Source: Arthrobacter sp. EM1
Lineage (GTDB): Bacteria; Actinomycetota; Actinomycetes; Actinomycetales; Micrococcaceae
DNA: 64,000 nt
NCBI RefSeq assembly: GCF_029964055.1
Contig: NZ_CP124836.1
Coordinates: 2,852,001-2,916,000 of the forward strand
Direction: 5' to 3'
The notes under the pieces: model-generated
Database searches by the model: none
Seen by the model: only the letters and a program-made list of their open reading frames with translations
Told to the model about the DNA's origin: nothing
Made by a program: the position numbers and the translations under genes
Shown: piece by piece, positions 50,623 to 59,680 of the stretch
Layout of the letters: each line of letters begins with the position of its first letter
Numbering within the stretch: position 1 is the stretch's first letter

Positions 50623-51735
50623 TCAGTTCTCCCACTGGAGGTCGTCAACGGCGTCGAGGATACGGTCCACGCCGGGCAGGTAGTAGTGCTCAAGCTTGGG
50701 CGCCGGGTACGGCACATCAAAGCCCGTGACCCGGCGGATCGGCGCGGCGAGGTGGTGGAAACAGCGTTCCTGGACCCGGGCCACGATCTCGGAGGCCACC
50801 GAGGCGAAGCCGTGCGCTTCGGCGATAACCACCGCGCGGCCGGTCTTGCGGACCGAGGCGCAGACCGTCTCGTCGTCGAAGGGCACAATCGAGCGGACGT
50901 CGATCACTTCCAGCGAGCGGCCTTCCTCGGCGGCGGCGGCAGCAGCAGCCAGCGCCGTCGGGACGGACGGTCCATACGCGATCAGCGTCGCGTCGGTGCC
51001 GGGGCGGGCGACGGCGGCGCGGCCTTCCGAGGACGTGCCGCGTTCGGTGTTCGCGGCATGTTCGGCCCGGAGCGCGTCCAGGTCCACCTGGTCCTTGGAC
51101 CAGTAGAGCTTCTTCGGCTCCATAAACATCACCGGATCATCGGAATCGATGGCCTCGCGGAGCATCCGGTAGCCGTCCGCCACAGTGGCCGGGGTGAAGA
51201 CCTTAAGCCCGGCGGTGTGGGCGTAGTAGGCCTCGGAGGAATCACAGTGGTGCTCCACTCCCCCGATGCCGCCGGCGTAGGGAACCCGGATGACCATGGG
51301 CAGCTTCACGCCGCCCTTGGTGCGGTTGTGCATCTTGGCAACGTGGCTGACGATCTGTTCGAACGCCGGGTAGGCGAAGGCGTCGAACTGCATCTCGATG
51401 ACCGGGCGCATGCCGTTCATCGCCATGCCCACGGCCATGCCGACAATGCCGGACTCGGCCAGCGGGGTGTCGAAGCAGCGGCTCCTGCCGAAGGTTTTGG
51501 TCAGACCGTCGGTGATGCGGAAGACGCCGCCGAGCATACCAACGTCCTCGCCGAAGACCAGGACCGAGGCGTCGGCATGCATGGCGTCGGCCATGGCGGC
51601 ATTCAGTGCCTTGGCCAGGGTAATGGTCTGCGGGCCGGTCTGCTCGGCCTTGACCGCTGCCGTTTCCGCGGCCTGAGCGGTCGCGGCGCTGACGTTGCCG
51701 TTCGCCTCGGACGAGGTGGTGATGGTGGGGCTCAT
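50623..51735 (-). CDS. bkdB: Branched-chain 2-oxoacid dehydrogenase E1 beta
   Basis: 370 residues. After a 30-residue low-complexity N-terminus comes the transketolase central domain (LNAAMADAMHADASVLVFGEDVGMLGGVF, RCFDTPLAESGIVGMAVGMAMNG) and the C-terminal domain beginning DATLIAYG. It pairs with E1 alpha to decarboxylate branched 2-oxoacids. The start overlaps the E1 alpha stop (ATGA). Confidence 0.95.
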   Translation of the reverse strand: MSPTITTSSEANGNVSAATAQAAETAAVKAEQTGPQTITLAKALNAAMADAMHADASVLVFGEDVGMLGGVFRITDGLTKTFGRSRCFDTPLAESGIVGMAVGMAMNGMRPVIEMQFDAFAYPAFEQIVSHVAKMHNRTKGGVKLPMVIRVPYAGGIGGVEHHCDSSEAYYAHTAGLKVFTPATVADGYRMLREAIDSDDPVMFMEPKKLYWSKDQVDLDALRAEHAANTERGTSSEGRAAVARPGTDATLIAYGPSVPTALAAAAAAAEEGRSLEVIDVRSIVPFDDETVCASVRKTGRAVVIAEAHGFASVASEIVARVQERCFHHLAAPIRRVTGFDVPYPAPKLEHYYLPGVDRILDAVDDLQWEN

Positions 51736-52949
51736 TTCGCGGCCTCCGTCGCTGATGCGGCGTCCCGGGCGAGTTCGTCGGCGAGCATTGCGGACTGCTC
51801 CTTCAACTGGGGAGTGGGAGTAGAGAAGACGTATTTGAACAGGTCCTGCGGATCGACGGGGACCTCCTCGCTGAGTCCTTCGCGCAGCTGCGTGGCAACG
51901 GCTTCGGCCTTCTCTGCAATAGCGGCGGTGCGGCCGTCATCGAGCAGTCCCCGGTCCGTCAGGTAGGTCTTCATCCGGCTCAGCGGGTCTTTCGCCACCC
52001 ATTCGGCGACCTCGCTGTCCTGCCGGTAGCGGGTGGCGTCGTCGGCGTTGGTGTGGGCCTGCATCCGGTACGTGTGGGCCTCGACAAGCAGCGGTCCGGA
52101 GCCTTCCCGGGCCAGCTTGACCGCCCGGCCCAGCACCGCGAGGAGGGCCACGACGTCGTTGCCGTCCACCCGTTCGCCGGCCATCCCGTAACCCACGGCC
52201 TTGTGGGCGAGCGACGGTGCAACCGACTGGTGCGCGAGCGGCACGGAGATCGCGTACTGGTTGTTCTGGACGAAGAACACAACCGGCAGGTGGAAGACGG
52301 CCGCGAAGTTCAGTGCCTCGTGGAAGTCGCCTTCGCTGGTGGCGCCGTCCCCGCACATGGCCAGGACAACGGTGTCCTCGCCGCGGAGTTTGGCGGCGTG
52401 GGCGACGCCGACGCCGTGCAGGAGCTGGGTGGTCAGCGGGGTGCACTGGATACCGACCTTGTGCTCGGCGGGGTTGTAGCCGCCGTGCCAGTCGCCGCGG
52501 AACAGCGTCATGGTCTGGACGGGATCCACACCGCGTGCCATCACGGCCACGGAGTCACGATAGGTGGGGAACATCCAGTCGCCGTCGGACAGGCAGAGTG
52601 CCGCTGCGACCTGGCAGGCCTCCTGGCCGTGACTGGAGGGGTAGACGGCCATCCTGCCCTGCCGGACGAGGGCTGAGTTCTGATCGTTGACGCGGCGCCC
52701 GACGACGAGCTGCTCGTAGGCGGCCAGCAGTTCCGCCCCGCCCGGCAGGCTGTACTCGTGGCCGGGCTGGGTGCCTTGCTCGGTGTGGGGGTTCAGTGTG
52801 CCGTCCGGACCCACCATTTGGATCTGGTGCCGGGCGGGCAGCATGTAGTCCTCGACCGTGATGCCGAATTTGCGCACGGCCTCATTGGCCGCGCCTGCCA
52901 TCTGGTCCTGCGCTGCGGGCTGCGCAGGGTGGTCTGCGGAGATCGTCAT
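51732..52949 (-). CDS. bkdA: Branched-chain 2-oxoacid dehydrogenase E1 alpha
   Basis: 405 residues. The thiamine diphosphate motif GDGATSEGDFHEALNFAAVF...NNQYAIS is intact, and the phosphorylation-loop-like HTYRMQAHTNADDATRYR is present. AAGGA lies upstream of the ATG at 52949. It is the first gene of the bkd operon and is divergent from a Lrp regulator, the usual BkdR arrangement, so valine/leucine/isoleucine catabolism is the likely role. Confidence 0.95.
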   Translation of the reverse strand: MTISADHPAQPAAQDQMAGAANEAVRKFGITVEDYMLPARHQIQMVGPDGTLNPHTEQGTQPGHEYSLPGGAELLAAYEQLVVGRRVNDQNSALVRQGRMAVYPSSHGQEACQVAAALCLSDGDWMFPTYRDSVAVMARGVDPVQTMTLFRGDWHGGYNPAEHKVGIQCTPLTTQLLHGVGVAHAAKLRGEDTVVLAMCGDGATSEGDFHEALNFAAVFHLPVVFFVQNNQYAISVPLAHQSVAPSLAHKAVGYGMAGERVDGNDVVALLAVLGRAVKLAREGSGPLLVEAHTYRMQAHTNADDATRYRQDSEVAEWVAKDPLSRMKTYLTDRGLLDDGRTAAIAEKAEAVATQLREGLSEEVPVDPQDLFKYVFSTPTPQLKEQSAMLADELARDAASATEAAK

Positions 52950-53108
52950 TGGTCCGTCCTTCTGTAGCCACTATTCACTCCAAGTATGGGGCTGGGCGAT
53001 GTTTCGTATCCAGCTCTCGCGGAAATCGTGGAGAAGTCCAGAGAATTGCCTTACTCTAGAAGACAAATCGTAGATGTGAGCTGGATTACCGGCGGGGGTT
53101 GTGGACAA

Positions 53109-53573
53109 ATGGCAGAGGACGGGGCGGACCAGGCCGCGGTGCCCTTGGATGATGTGGACCGGAACATCATCGCGGAACTGACCAGGGACGGGCGGATGTC
53201 CGTCACGCAGGTCGCGGAGAATGTCCACATCTCCCGGGCCCACGCCTACACACGGATTGCCCGGCTGACCGGCGAGGGTGTGCTGACCAAGTTCACGGCA
53301 CTGGTCGACCCGATTAAGGCCGGCCTGAAGTCCTCGGCCTACGTCACCCTGAAGGTCCGCCAGCATTCCTGGCGGGAACTGCGGGAACTGCTGCGCGCCA
53401 TTCCAGAGGTGCACCACATCGCCTTGGTGGGTGGCGACTTCGATGTCATCCTGCTGGTGCGCGCCGTGGACAATATCGATCTGCGCCGGGTGATCTTCGA
53501 CCAGCTGCAGTCCATGCCAGGGGTGCTGGACACACAGACGTTTTTGGTGTTTGAGGATGTCGATACGCGGTAG
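53109..53573 (+). CDS. Lrp/AsnC family regulator (BkdR-like)
   Basis: 154 residues from the ATG at 53109; the frame stays open upstream but the family start fits here. The N-terminal DNA-binding part LDDVDRNIIAELTRDGRMSVTQVAENVHISRAHAYTRIARL precedes a RAM ligand-binding domain with HIALVGGDFDVILLVRA. It is divergent from the bkd operon and probably activates it in response to branched-chain amino acids. It converges with galU after a 30-bp gap. Confidence 0.93.
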   Translation: MAEDGADQAAVPLDDVDRNIIAELTRDGRMSVTQVAENVHISRAHAYTRIARLTGEGVLTKFTALVDPIKAGLKSSAYVTLKVRQHSWRELRELLRAIPEVHHIALVGGDFDVILLVRAVDNIDLRRVIFDQLQSMPGVLDTQTFLVFEDVDTR

Positions 53574-53603
53574 CCAGGCGTTGCGGTTTCAGTTGACGCG
53601 GTT

Positions 53604-54494
53604 TCAGTTAACGAAGGCCTTCATCCAGGCTTTGAGCTCCTCGCCGAATTCGACCCGTTCCGAGGCAATCGAGATGACCGCCTTCAGGTAGCTGAGCTTG
53701 TCGCCGGTGTCATAGCGGCGGCCCTTGAAGACCACTCCGCTGACCCCGCCGCCCTCGCAGTTTGAGGTGGCCAACGTCTGCAGCGCGTCCGTGAGCTGGA
53801 TTTCTCCGCCGCGGCCGGGTCCTGTTTCCTCCAGCACGTCAAACACCGCCGGGTGCAGGACGTAGCGGCCGATCACGGCAAGGTTGGAGGGCGCATCGGC
53901 GATCGAGGGTTTTTCCACCAGCCGGTTAACCCGCACATGGTCTTCGCCGTCGATGACCGAGACGTCTGCGCAGCCGTAAGCGCTGATTTCGGCGGGATCC
54001 ACCTCGATCAGGGCAACCACCGAGCCGCCCGTCCGGGCCTGCACCTCGATCATGGTGCTCAGCAACTCATCGCGCTCGTCAATCAAATCATCGCCCAGCA
54101 GCACGGCGAAGGGCTCCGCGCCGATATGCTGACGGGCACACAGGACGGCGTGGCCGAGTCCCCGAGGGTCTCCCTGGCGCACATAGTAAAGCGGCCCCAG
54201 GGCGGATGCGTGCTGAACGGCCGCCAGTTTCTCCCGGTCACCCTTTAGTTCCAGGGCACGTTCCAGGCTGGGCTCCCGGTCAAAGTGGTCCTCGAGGGCG
54301 CGCTTCTGCCGGCCGGTAATCATCAGCAGGTCCGTCAGCCCGGCGCGGACGGCTTCCTCCACGACATACTGGATGGCCGGCTGGTCGACTACCGGGAGCA
54401 TTTCCTTCGGCATGGCTTTGGTGGCGGGCAGAAAGCGTGTTCCCAGTCCGGCGGCAGGAATGACAGCCTTAGTTACCGGTTTCCCCAAAGTCAT
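53604..54494 (-). CDS. galU: UTP-glucose-1-phosphate uridylyltransferase
   Basis: 296 residues. Nucleotidyltransferase signature AVIPAAGLGTRFLPATKAMPKEMLPVVDQP at the N-terminus, GLGHAVLCARQHIG and VEKPSIADAPSNLAVIGRYVL later. It makes UDP-glucose for envelope polysaccharide and trehalose. TAGGGT lies six bases before the ATG. The stop lies next to a direct repeat containing GCGGTTTCAGTT (53584-53609). Confidence 0.96.
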   Translation of the reverse strand: MTLGKPVTKAVIPAAGLGTRFLPATKAMPKEMLPVVDQPAIQYVVEEAVRAGLTDLLMITGRQKRALEDHFDREPSLERALELKGDREKLAAVQHASALGPLYYVRQGDPRGLGHAVLCARQHIGAEPFAVLLGDDLIDERDELLSTMIEVQARTGGSVVALIEVDPAEISAYGCADVSVIDGEDHVRVNRLVEKPSIADAPSNLAVIGRYVLHPAVFDVLEETGPGRGGEIQLTDALQTLATSNCEGGGVSGVVFKGRRYDTGDKLSYLKAVISIASERVEFGEELKAWMKAFVN

Positions 54495-54580
54495 AACCGA
54501 ACCCTACAAGGACACCTTCGAAATGAGAATGGCTTCGATAAAGAGAAGCAGCCGGGCCGGTCGCCCGGCGACAGTCGTTT

Positions 54581-55360
54581 TTACCCCTTGAAAACCGGCG
54601 TCCGCTTCTCCTGGAACGCCAGGAACCCCTCAGCGTAGTCCGCGGTGTTGCAGAGCCGTGCCTGCTCGGCGTTTTCCTCTGCCATGGACTCCCACAGGCC
54701 CAGCCGCTGGTCCCGGATGTGCGCCACGAGGTCCTTGCTGGCGGTGAAGGCACTGGTGGCGCCGGTGGCGGCCTTCGCCACGATGGCGCGGGTGTCCGCC
54801 AGGAGGTCAGCTGCGGGCATGGCCCGGGAGAACATTCCCTGCGCCACGGCGTCAGCACCGCTCATCAGCTCCGCCGTATAAATCAGGTCCAGCGTCCGGT
54901 GCATACCGAGGCGTTCGGTGAAGTACCAGTGGCCACCCGAATCGAGGGTGGCACCGAGGTTCGCGAACGGGGAGCCGAATTTGGCGTTCTCCGCCACGTA
55001 CACCACGTCAGTGGCCAGCAGCAGGCCCAGCCCTACCCCCAGGCAGGCTCCTTGGGCTGCCGCGAAGGTGGGCGCCGGAAAGGCGGACATCTTCTTCAGA
55101 AGCGGCTGCAGCAACCCGCCGAGATAGCCCTGGACGTCATCCGTTTCCGGCGTCACGCCGGCGATGTCCCGGCCCGCGCAGAAGGCCCGTCCCTCTCCCC
55201 TCAGGAGCAGCGCACGCACCTCTCCGCGGGCGGCTGCGGCAGCGGCGTCGTCGTACGCCTGAGACAGATCCCGCAGCGCCTGCTCGTCCAGCGCGTTGAG
55301 CTTGTAGGGGGCGTTCAGGACGATCTCGGCGATGCCGTCGGCGATGGAGAGGGAAATCAT
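54581..55360 (-). CDS. Enoyl-CoA hydratase/isomerase, probably phenylacetate pathway (PaaG-like)
   Basis: 259 residues of the crotonase fold: VLNAPYKLNALDEQALRDL, AFCAGRDIAGV and AAQGACLGVGLGLLLATDVVYVAENAKFG with the oxyanion-hole glycines. Lying directly behind paaE on the same strand, it is most likely the ring 1,2-epoxyphenylacetyl-CoA isomerase PaaG or a hydratase PaaF. The sequence alone does not separate them. Confidence 0.9.
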   Translation of the reverse strand: MISLSIADGIAEIVLNAPYKLNALDEQALRDLSQAYDDAAAAAARGEVRALLLRGEGRAFCAGRDIAGVTPETDDVQGYLGGLLQPLLKKMSAFPAPTFAAAQGACLGVGLGLLLATDVVYVAENAKFGSPFANLGATLDSGGHWYFTERLGMHRTLDLIYTAELMSGADAVAQGMFSRAMPAADLLADTRAIVAKAATGATSAFTASKDLVAHIRDQRLGLWESMAEENAEQARLCNTADYAEGFLAFQEKRTPVFKG

Positions 55361-55399
55361 GGGGCTCCTGGGGTCGGGGCGGGAGTCGGGGTTGGTCCG

Positions 55400-56632
55400 T
55401 TAGACGTCGAAGTCGACGGTGACTTCCGGCGTCGTGGGGTGGGATTGGCAGGTGAGCACGTAGCCCTTGTCCAGTTCGTCCTGCTCCAGCGCGTAATTCT
55501 CATCCATTGTGACGGCACCGGTGACTACCTTGGCACGGCAGGTTCCACAGACGCCGCCGGCACACGCGAACGGTACGTCCGGGCGGACGCGGAGCGCCGC
55601 GTTCAGGATGGATTCACGGGCGTGGGTCGGGCTGGCCACCTCGCCCTGGAGGCCGTCCAGCTTGAAGGTGATCTTGAACGTGGACTGGGATTCGTCCACA
55701 ATCACCGGGCGGCCGGCATTGCCTTCGGGACGGTCCGGCTTACCGGTGCTGAACAGTTCGAAGCGGACCTGTTCCGGGTCGACGCCGCGCTCGGCCAGGG
55801 TATCCCGGCACAGTTGCACGAGTTCGAACGGGCCGCACAGGAACCACTCGTCGACGTCCTCGGCGTGGATGGCGGTCCCCAGCAGGGCCTGCAGCTTTTC
55901 CGCGTCGATCCGGCCGCTGAGCAGCGGGGCGATCCGCTGTTCCCGGGAGAGCACGTGGTGCAACGCGAGCCGGGCCGGGTACTTGTCCTTCAGGTCGGCG
56001 AGTTCCTCCAGGAACATCACATCCATCGCGGCCTTGTTGGCGTAGACCAGGTCAAAGCGGGTTTCGGCATGTGCGGCGAGCAGCGTGCGGGCAATCGCGA
56101 TCACCGGGGTAATCCCGGAACCGGCGGCGATCGCGACGAAAGAGCCGGGCTCCCCCGCGAGCTCGCTGGCCATGTCCTCCGGATGGTTCATCGAGTTCAT
56201 CAGGTTCTGCTCTTTGCCGTCCCGGCCGTGCCGGGACACAAACGCACCCATCGGGCTCATCACGTCCAGCACGTCCCCGGCCGTGAGCTCGGCGTTCGCC
56301 CAGGTGGAGAACTGCCCGCCCAGGTCCTTCTTGATCGCGACCCGGATCTCGCTGCTGCCGTCCGCAAAGCTCCTCGGCTCGGCGCAAATCGAGTAGCTGC
56401 GCCGGACTTCCTTCGGCTCGCCGGACTCATCCGGGAGGGTAGTGCGCAGGGCAACGTACTGGCCCGGGAGGTAATCGAACTGGCCCGCGAGTTCGGCCGG
56501 AACGCCGAAGGTCACCTCGATCGCATCATCGGTGAGCCGGCGGACCTCATCCACGGCCAGCGGGTGGAAGGACGCACGACGGCGGCCGGTGGCTGCGGCC
56601 GTTTCAGCGGCGGTCTGTCGGAGAACAATCAT
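55400..56632 (-). CDS. paaE: Phenylacetyl-CoA epoxidase reductase subunit
   Basis: 410 residues. A FAD-binding ferredoxin-reductase domain (PGQYVALRTTL, RRSYSICAEP, GDVLDVMSPMGAF, AAGSGITPVIAIARTL) is followed by a C-terminal plant-type 2Fe-2S domain (CAGGVCGTCRAKVV plus the distal Cys in LTCQSHP). It passes NADPH electrons to the PaaAC di-iron oxygenase. It lies 9 bp after paaD. Confidence 0.95.
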   Translation of the reverse strand: MIVLRQTAAETAAATGRRRASFHPLAVDEVRRLTDDAIEVTFGVPAELAGQFDYLPGQYVALRTTLPDESGEPKEVRRSYSICAEPRSFADGSSEIRVAIKKDLGGQFSTWANAELTAGDVLDVMSPMGAFVSRHGRDGKEQNLMNSMNHPEDMASELAGEPGSFVAIAAGSGITPVIAIARTLLAAHAETRFDLVYANKAAMDVMFLEELADLKDKYPARLALHHVLSREQRIAPLLSGRIDAEKLQALLGTAIHAEDVDEWFLCGPFELVQLCRDTLAERGVDPEQVRFELFSTGKPDRPEGNAGRPVIVDESQSTFKITFKLDGLQGEVASPTHARESILNAALRVRPDVPFACAGGVCGTCRAKVVTGAVTMDENYALEQDELDKGYVLTCQSHPTTPEVTVDFDV

Positions 56633-56641
56633 GGCGTTTCC

Positions 56642-57202
56642 TTAGATGACTTTGAAGTAGTCGAAGGGTTCCTTGCAGTCCTGGCAGACGTACAGCGCCT
56701 TGCAGGAGGTGGAACCGAAGCGGGTGAGTTCCTTGGTGTTCAGCGACGAACACTGCGGGCACTTGACGGCGAGGGACAACCGGACCGGGCCGGCGTGCCG
56801 GAGGGCGGCAGAGCGGCCCGACGGCGGCGCGATGCCGTACTCCTGCAGCTTGGCTTTGCCGGCCTCGCTCATCCAGTCAGTACTCCATGCCGGGGAGAGG
56901 ACCATGTCGACGTTGACGCTGGGGTAGCCTTCCCGTTTGAAGGCCGCCGTGAGGTCATCGCGGATGGCGTCCATGGCGGGGCAGCCCGAGTAGGTCGGCG
57001 TGATCGTGACCTGCACGGCGGGGACCATCCCGCCGTCGTCGTAGATCCTGACCTTGCGCAGGATCCCCAGGTCCTCGATCGTCAGGACCGGGATTTCCGG
57101 GTCGCAGACCGTGGCCGCGAGTTCCCAGGCCTTCTGCTCGGGCGTCCGCGGGGCCGCAGGGCGGCCGTCGGCTGCCGTGGGGTGGCTGACGTACATGTCC
57201 AT
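56642..57202 (-). CDS. paaD: Phenylacetyl-CoA epoxidase subunit D (iron-sulfur assembly type)
   Basis: 186 residues from the ATG at 57202, just after the paaC stop; longer upstream frames run inside paaC. A DUF59/MIP18-like domain (VCDPEIPVLTIEDLGILRKV, YSGCPAMDAI) is followed by a C-terminal zinc-ribbon-like tail with CPQCSSLNTKE and CQDCKEPFDYF. It is thought to help mature the metal centres of the oxygenase. Confidence 0.94.
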   Translation of the reverse strand: MDMYVSHPTAADGRPAAPRTPEQKAWELAATVCDPEIPVLTIEDLGILRKVRIYDDGGMVPAVQVTITPTYSGCPAMDAIRDDLTAAFKREGYPSVNVDMVLSPAWSTDWMSEAGKAKLQEYGIAPPSGRSAALRHAGPVRLSLAVKCPQCSSLNTKELTRFGSTSCKALYVCQDCKEPFDYFKVI

Positions 57203-57207
57203 CGTGG

Positions 57208-58149
57208 TTACCAGCTTGCCCCGGGGTACTCGCGGGCGAGTACCTGCATCTCGGCTAAGAGGTAGCCGAGATGTTCGGAGTGCAGTCCCCGGCGTCCGCC
57301 GCCGGGGGCCGGCTGAACCGCGGGAACGTCCAGTTCGGCTGCGGCCAGGACCTCGCCGGTAAGGCGGTCGAAATCGGCGCGCAGGCTGGAGGGCTCGACG
57401 GCGGCACCGCACCCGGCCAGGCGGGCGGTGAGTTCGTCGTCGCGGAAGAGCTCGTCGACGTAGGGCCAGATGACCTTGAAGGCGTGGATCATCTTCGCGC
57501 GGGACTCGTCAGTGCCCTGGGCCAGGCGCAGCACCCACTGGGCGCTGTGGTCGCGGTGATAATCCACTTCCTTGACCGCTTTGGCGGCGATCCCGGCCAG
57601 GGTGGTGTCGGTGGAGGCGGCCAGCCGGCGGTAAAGCTCGAACTGGTAGTAGCTGACCACGAGCTGGCGGGCGATGGTGACGGCAAAGTCGCCATTCGGA
57701 AGTTCAAAGATTTCGACGGACCGGAACTCCGGCTCGCGGCGAAAGTAGGCGAGGTCATCTTCGCTTCGACCGTCTAATCCGCCGGCATAGCTGAGGAAGG
57801 ACCGGGCGTGCCCCAGCTGGTCCAGGGCGATGTTGCCCAGGGCGATGTCTTCCTCAAGCTCCGGGGCGCGGGAGATCCAGTGGCCCAGCCGCTGCGCGAG
57901 GACCAGGGCGTCATCGCCCAGCCGCAGGGCGAACTCGGCGGCGTCAGCGCTCGGCTTCGCGGTTCCCTGGCTTACGGCAAGGGCGATGTCCTCCGGACGG
58001 AGGGCATTGCCGGGGGTGATCCGGGTGGCGCTGGCCGTGGCCTCGCCACTGTTGCCGGAGCCGTTGACGCCGACGGAGATGTCCCCGTGACCGGCCGTTT
58101 CCGCTGCTGCGGGTGCTGCCGCTGCGGCAGTTTCAGGTGAGGTGCTCAC
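57208..58149 (-). CDS. paaC: Phenylacetyl-CoA epoxidase subunit C
   Basis: 313 residues. After a 40-residue Ala/Gly-rich N-terminus the helical ferritin-like fold begins, with EEDIALGNIALDQLGHARSFL and KAVKEVDYHRDHSAQWV. It is the structural partner of PaaA and lacks the full di-iron set. The GTG start overlaps paaB (GTGA). The N-terminal extension looks disordered and is longer than in E. coli (about 250 residues). Confidence 0.95.
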   Translation of the reverse strand: MSTSPETAAAAAPAAAETAGHGDISVGVNGSGNSGEATASATRITPGNALRPEDIALAVSQGTAKPSADAAEFALRLGDDALVLAQRLGHWISRAPELEEDIALGNIALDQLGHARSFLSYAGGLDGRSEDDLAYFRREPEFRSVEIFELPNGDFAVTIARQLVVSYYQFELYRRLAASTDTTLAGIAAKAVKEVDYHRDHSAQWVLRLAQGTDESRAKMIHAFKVIWPYVDELFRDDELTARLAGCGAAVEPSSLRADFDRLTGEVLAAAELDVPAVQPAPGGGRRGLHSEHLGYLLAEMQVLAREYPGASW

Positions 58150-58451
58150 AGGTGCTTCACGCCCTCGCTCTTGGTGTAGTACGTCGCGTGCCGGTAGTCC
58201 TTGCCCTGGGGAGACTCGAAAAAGGAGCCCTTGGCGTCAGGATCGGACGAGGCGATCGCGTCCGCCGGGACAACCCAGATGGACACCCCCTCATTGCGGC
58301 GGGTGTAGAGGTCTCGGGCATTGCGCAGCGCCATGGCGGCGTCCGGCGCGTGCAGGGAGCCGGCGTGGACGTGGGAGAGGCCGCGGCTGGAGCGGACAAA
58401 AACCTCCCAGATGGGCCAGACGTTGCCTGCGTGCGGTTCGGGAGTTGTCAT
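58146..58451 (-). CDS. paaB: Phenylacetyl-CoA epoxidase subunit B
   Basis: 101 residues, the usual size. It has [41 protein letters not shown] and VWVVP-like strands as in PaaB, a small subunit needed for oxygenase assembly. It overlaps paaA by 4 bp and paaC by 4 bp. Confidence 0.96.
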   Translation of the reverse strand: MTTPEPHAGNVWPIWEVFVRSSRGLSHVHAGSLHAPDAAMALRNARDLYTRRNEGVSIWVVPADAIASSDPDAKGSFFESPQGKDYRHATYYTKSEGVKHL

Positions 58452-59479
58452 GCTGCGGATTCCTTCTCTGCTTGCTTGCGGCTCTGCTTTTCAGCGTAGG
58501 CCGCGGCGGCTTCGCGCACCCAGGTGCCGTTGTTGTGTGCTTCCCGGCGCCGTTCCAGGCGCTGGGCGTTGCAGGGGCCGCGGCCGGCGAGGATCTCGTG
58601 GAATTCATCCCAGTCCAGCGGACCGTGCTCCCATTTCTTGGTTTCTTCGTTGAAACGGATGTCCTTGTCCGGGAGGGTGAGCTCCAGGACCTTGACCTGC
58701 TCCATCATCATTCCGACGAAACGGTTGCGCAGTTCGTCGTTGCTGAAGCGCTTGATGTTCCAGGCCATGGACTGCTTGGAGTTGGGCGAGTCGTCATCCG
58801 GCGGGCCGAACATCATCAGGGCCGGGGCGTACCAGCGGTTGACCGCGTCCTGGGCCATCTGCTTCTGCGCCGGCGTGCCGTGGGAAAGTTCCAGCAGGAT
58901 CTCGAAGCCCTGGCGCTGGTGGAAGGATTCTTCCTTGCAGACGCGGACCATGGCGCGGCCGTAGGGGCCGAAGGAGGCGCGGCAGAGCGGCACCTGGTTG
59001 GCGATAGCGGCGCCGTCGACCATCCAGCCGATGGCGCCCATGTCCGCCCAGGTGCGGGCGGGGTAGTTGAAGATGGAGGAGTACTTGGCTTTGCCGTCCA
59101 TCAGCGCCTGGTTCATCTCATCGCGCGGCTGGCCGAGGGTCTCGGCGGCGGAGTACAGGTACAGTCCGTGGCCGGCCTCGTCCTGGACCTTGGCCATCAG
59201 GATGGCCTTGCGCTTGAGGCTGGGGGCGCGGGAGATCCAGTTGGCTTCCGGCTGCATGCCGATGATCTCCGAGTGCGCGTGCTGAGAAATCTGGCGAAGC
59301 AGGGTCTTGCGGTATGCCGGGGGCATCCAGTCGCGGGGCTCGATCCGCGAATCGTCAGCCATGACTTTGTCGAAGTATGCCTGGCCTTCAGCGTCACGCC
59401 GGGCCACATCTTCGAGGCTCTGTTCGTGCCGTGCCGCTGTTGGCTCTCCGGGCACTGACTGCAGGGTCTGCGCTGCCAT
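58448..59479 (-). CDS. paaA: Phenylacetyl-CoA epoxidase catalytic subunit A
   Basis: 343 residues. The di-iron ferritin-like core shows [17 protein letters not shown] and [18 protein letters not shown] with the Glu and His ligands. It inserts one oxygen atom into phenylacetyl-CoA to give the ring epoxide. It is the first gene of the paa operon, with AGGAG six bases before the ATG. paaK, paaZ and the remaining pathway genes are not in this window. Confidence 0.96.
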   Translation of the reverse strand: MAAQTLQSVPGEPTAARHEQSLEDVARRDAEGQAYFDKVMADDSRIEPRDWMPPAYRKTLLRQISQHAHSEIIGMQPEANWISRAPSLKRKAILMAKVQDEAGHGLYLYSAAETLGQPRDEMNQALMDGKAKYSSIFNYPARTWADMGAIGWMVDGAAIANQVPLCRASFGPYGRAMVRVCKEESFHQRQGFEILLELSHGTPAQKQMAQDAVNRWYAPALMMFGPPDDDSPNSKQSMAWNIKRFSNDELRNRFVGMMMEQVKVLELTLPDKDIRFNEETKKWEHGPLDWDEFHEILAGRGPCNAQRLERRREAHNNGTWVREAAAAYAEKQSRKQAEKESAA

Positions 59480-59509
59480 GGTTGCTCCTATGCATTTTCC
59501 GATAAATAA

Positions 59510-59526
59510 TTACCGACCGTTCGTTC
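59510..59526. promoter_or_regulatory. Candidate TetR-type (PaaR-like) operator
   Basis: TTACCGACCGTTCG and the following TTC lie about 35 bp upstream of the paaA start, beside AT-rich -10-like sequence. The reverse complement matches 8 of 10 fixed positions of the CNAACGNNCGTTNG operator that I recall for bacterial PaaR. A TetR regulator gene is not in the window. This is an inference from similarity. Confidence 0.5.
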
Positions 59527-59680
59527 AGGATATGCGGAAGGCCGGAGATGCGTCAAGCACTGGAGCTCCACCACGACTGCAGGAAAACCCAAGTTCCGGA
59601 GCGTACCGTCTGCACCATCGACTGCAGCGAGGTCTCCCGGCGCTCTCCGCCGGACGCTGCACCGAACTCAGGAGACTCTA

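Noticed and set aside
53582..53609. Short direct repeat containing GCGGTTTCAGTT at the end of galU
   Set aside because: Two copies of about 12 bp next to a stop codon are easily explained by a small local duplication.
54719..57265. An 848-codon open frame on the plus strand
   Set aside because: It is antisense to the enoyl-CoA hydratase, paaE and paaD genes and has no domain signatures; long open antisense frames are expected at this GC content.
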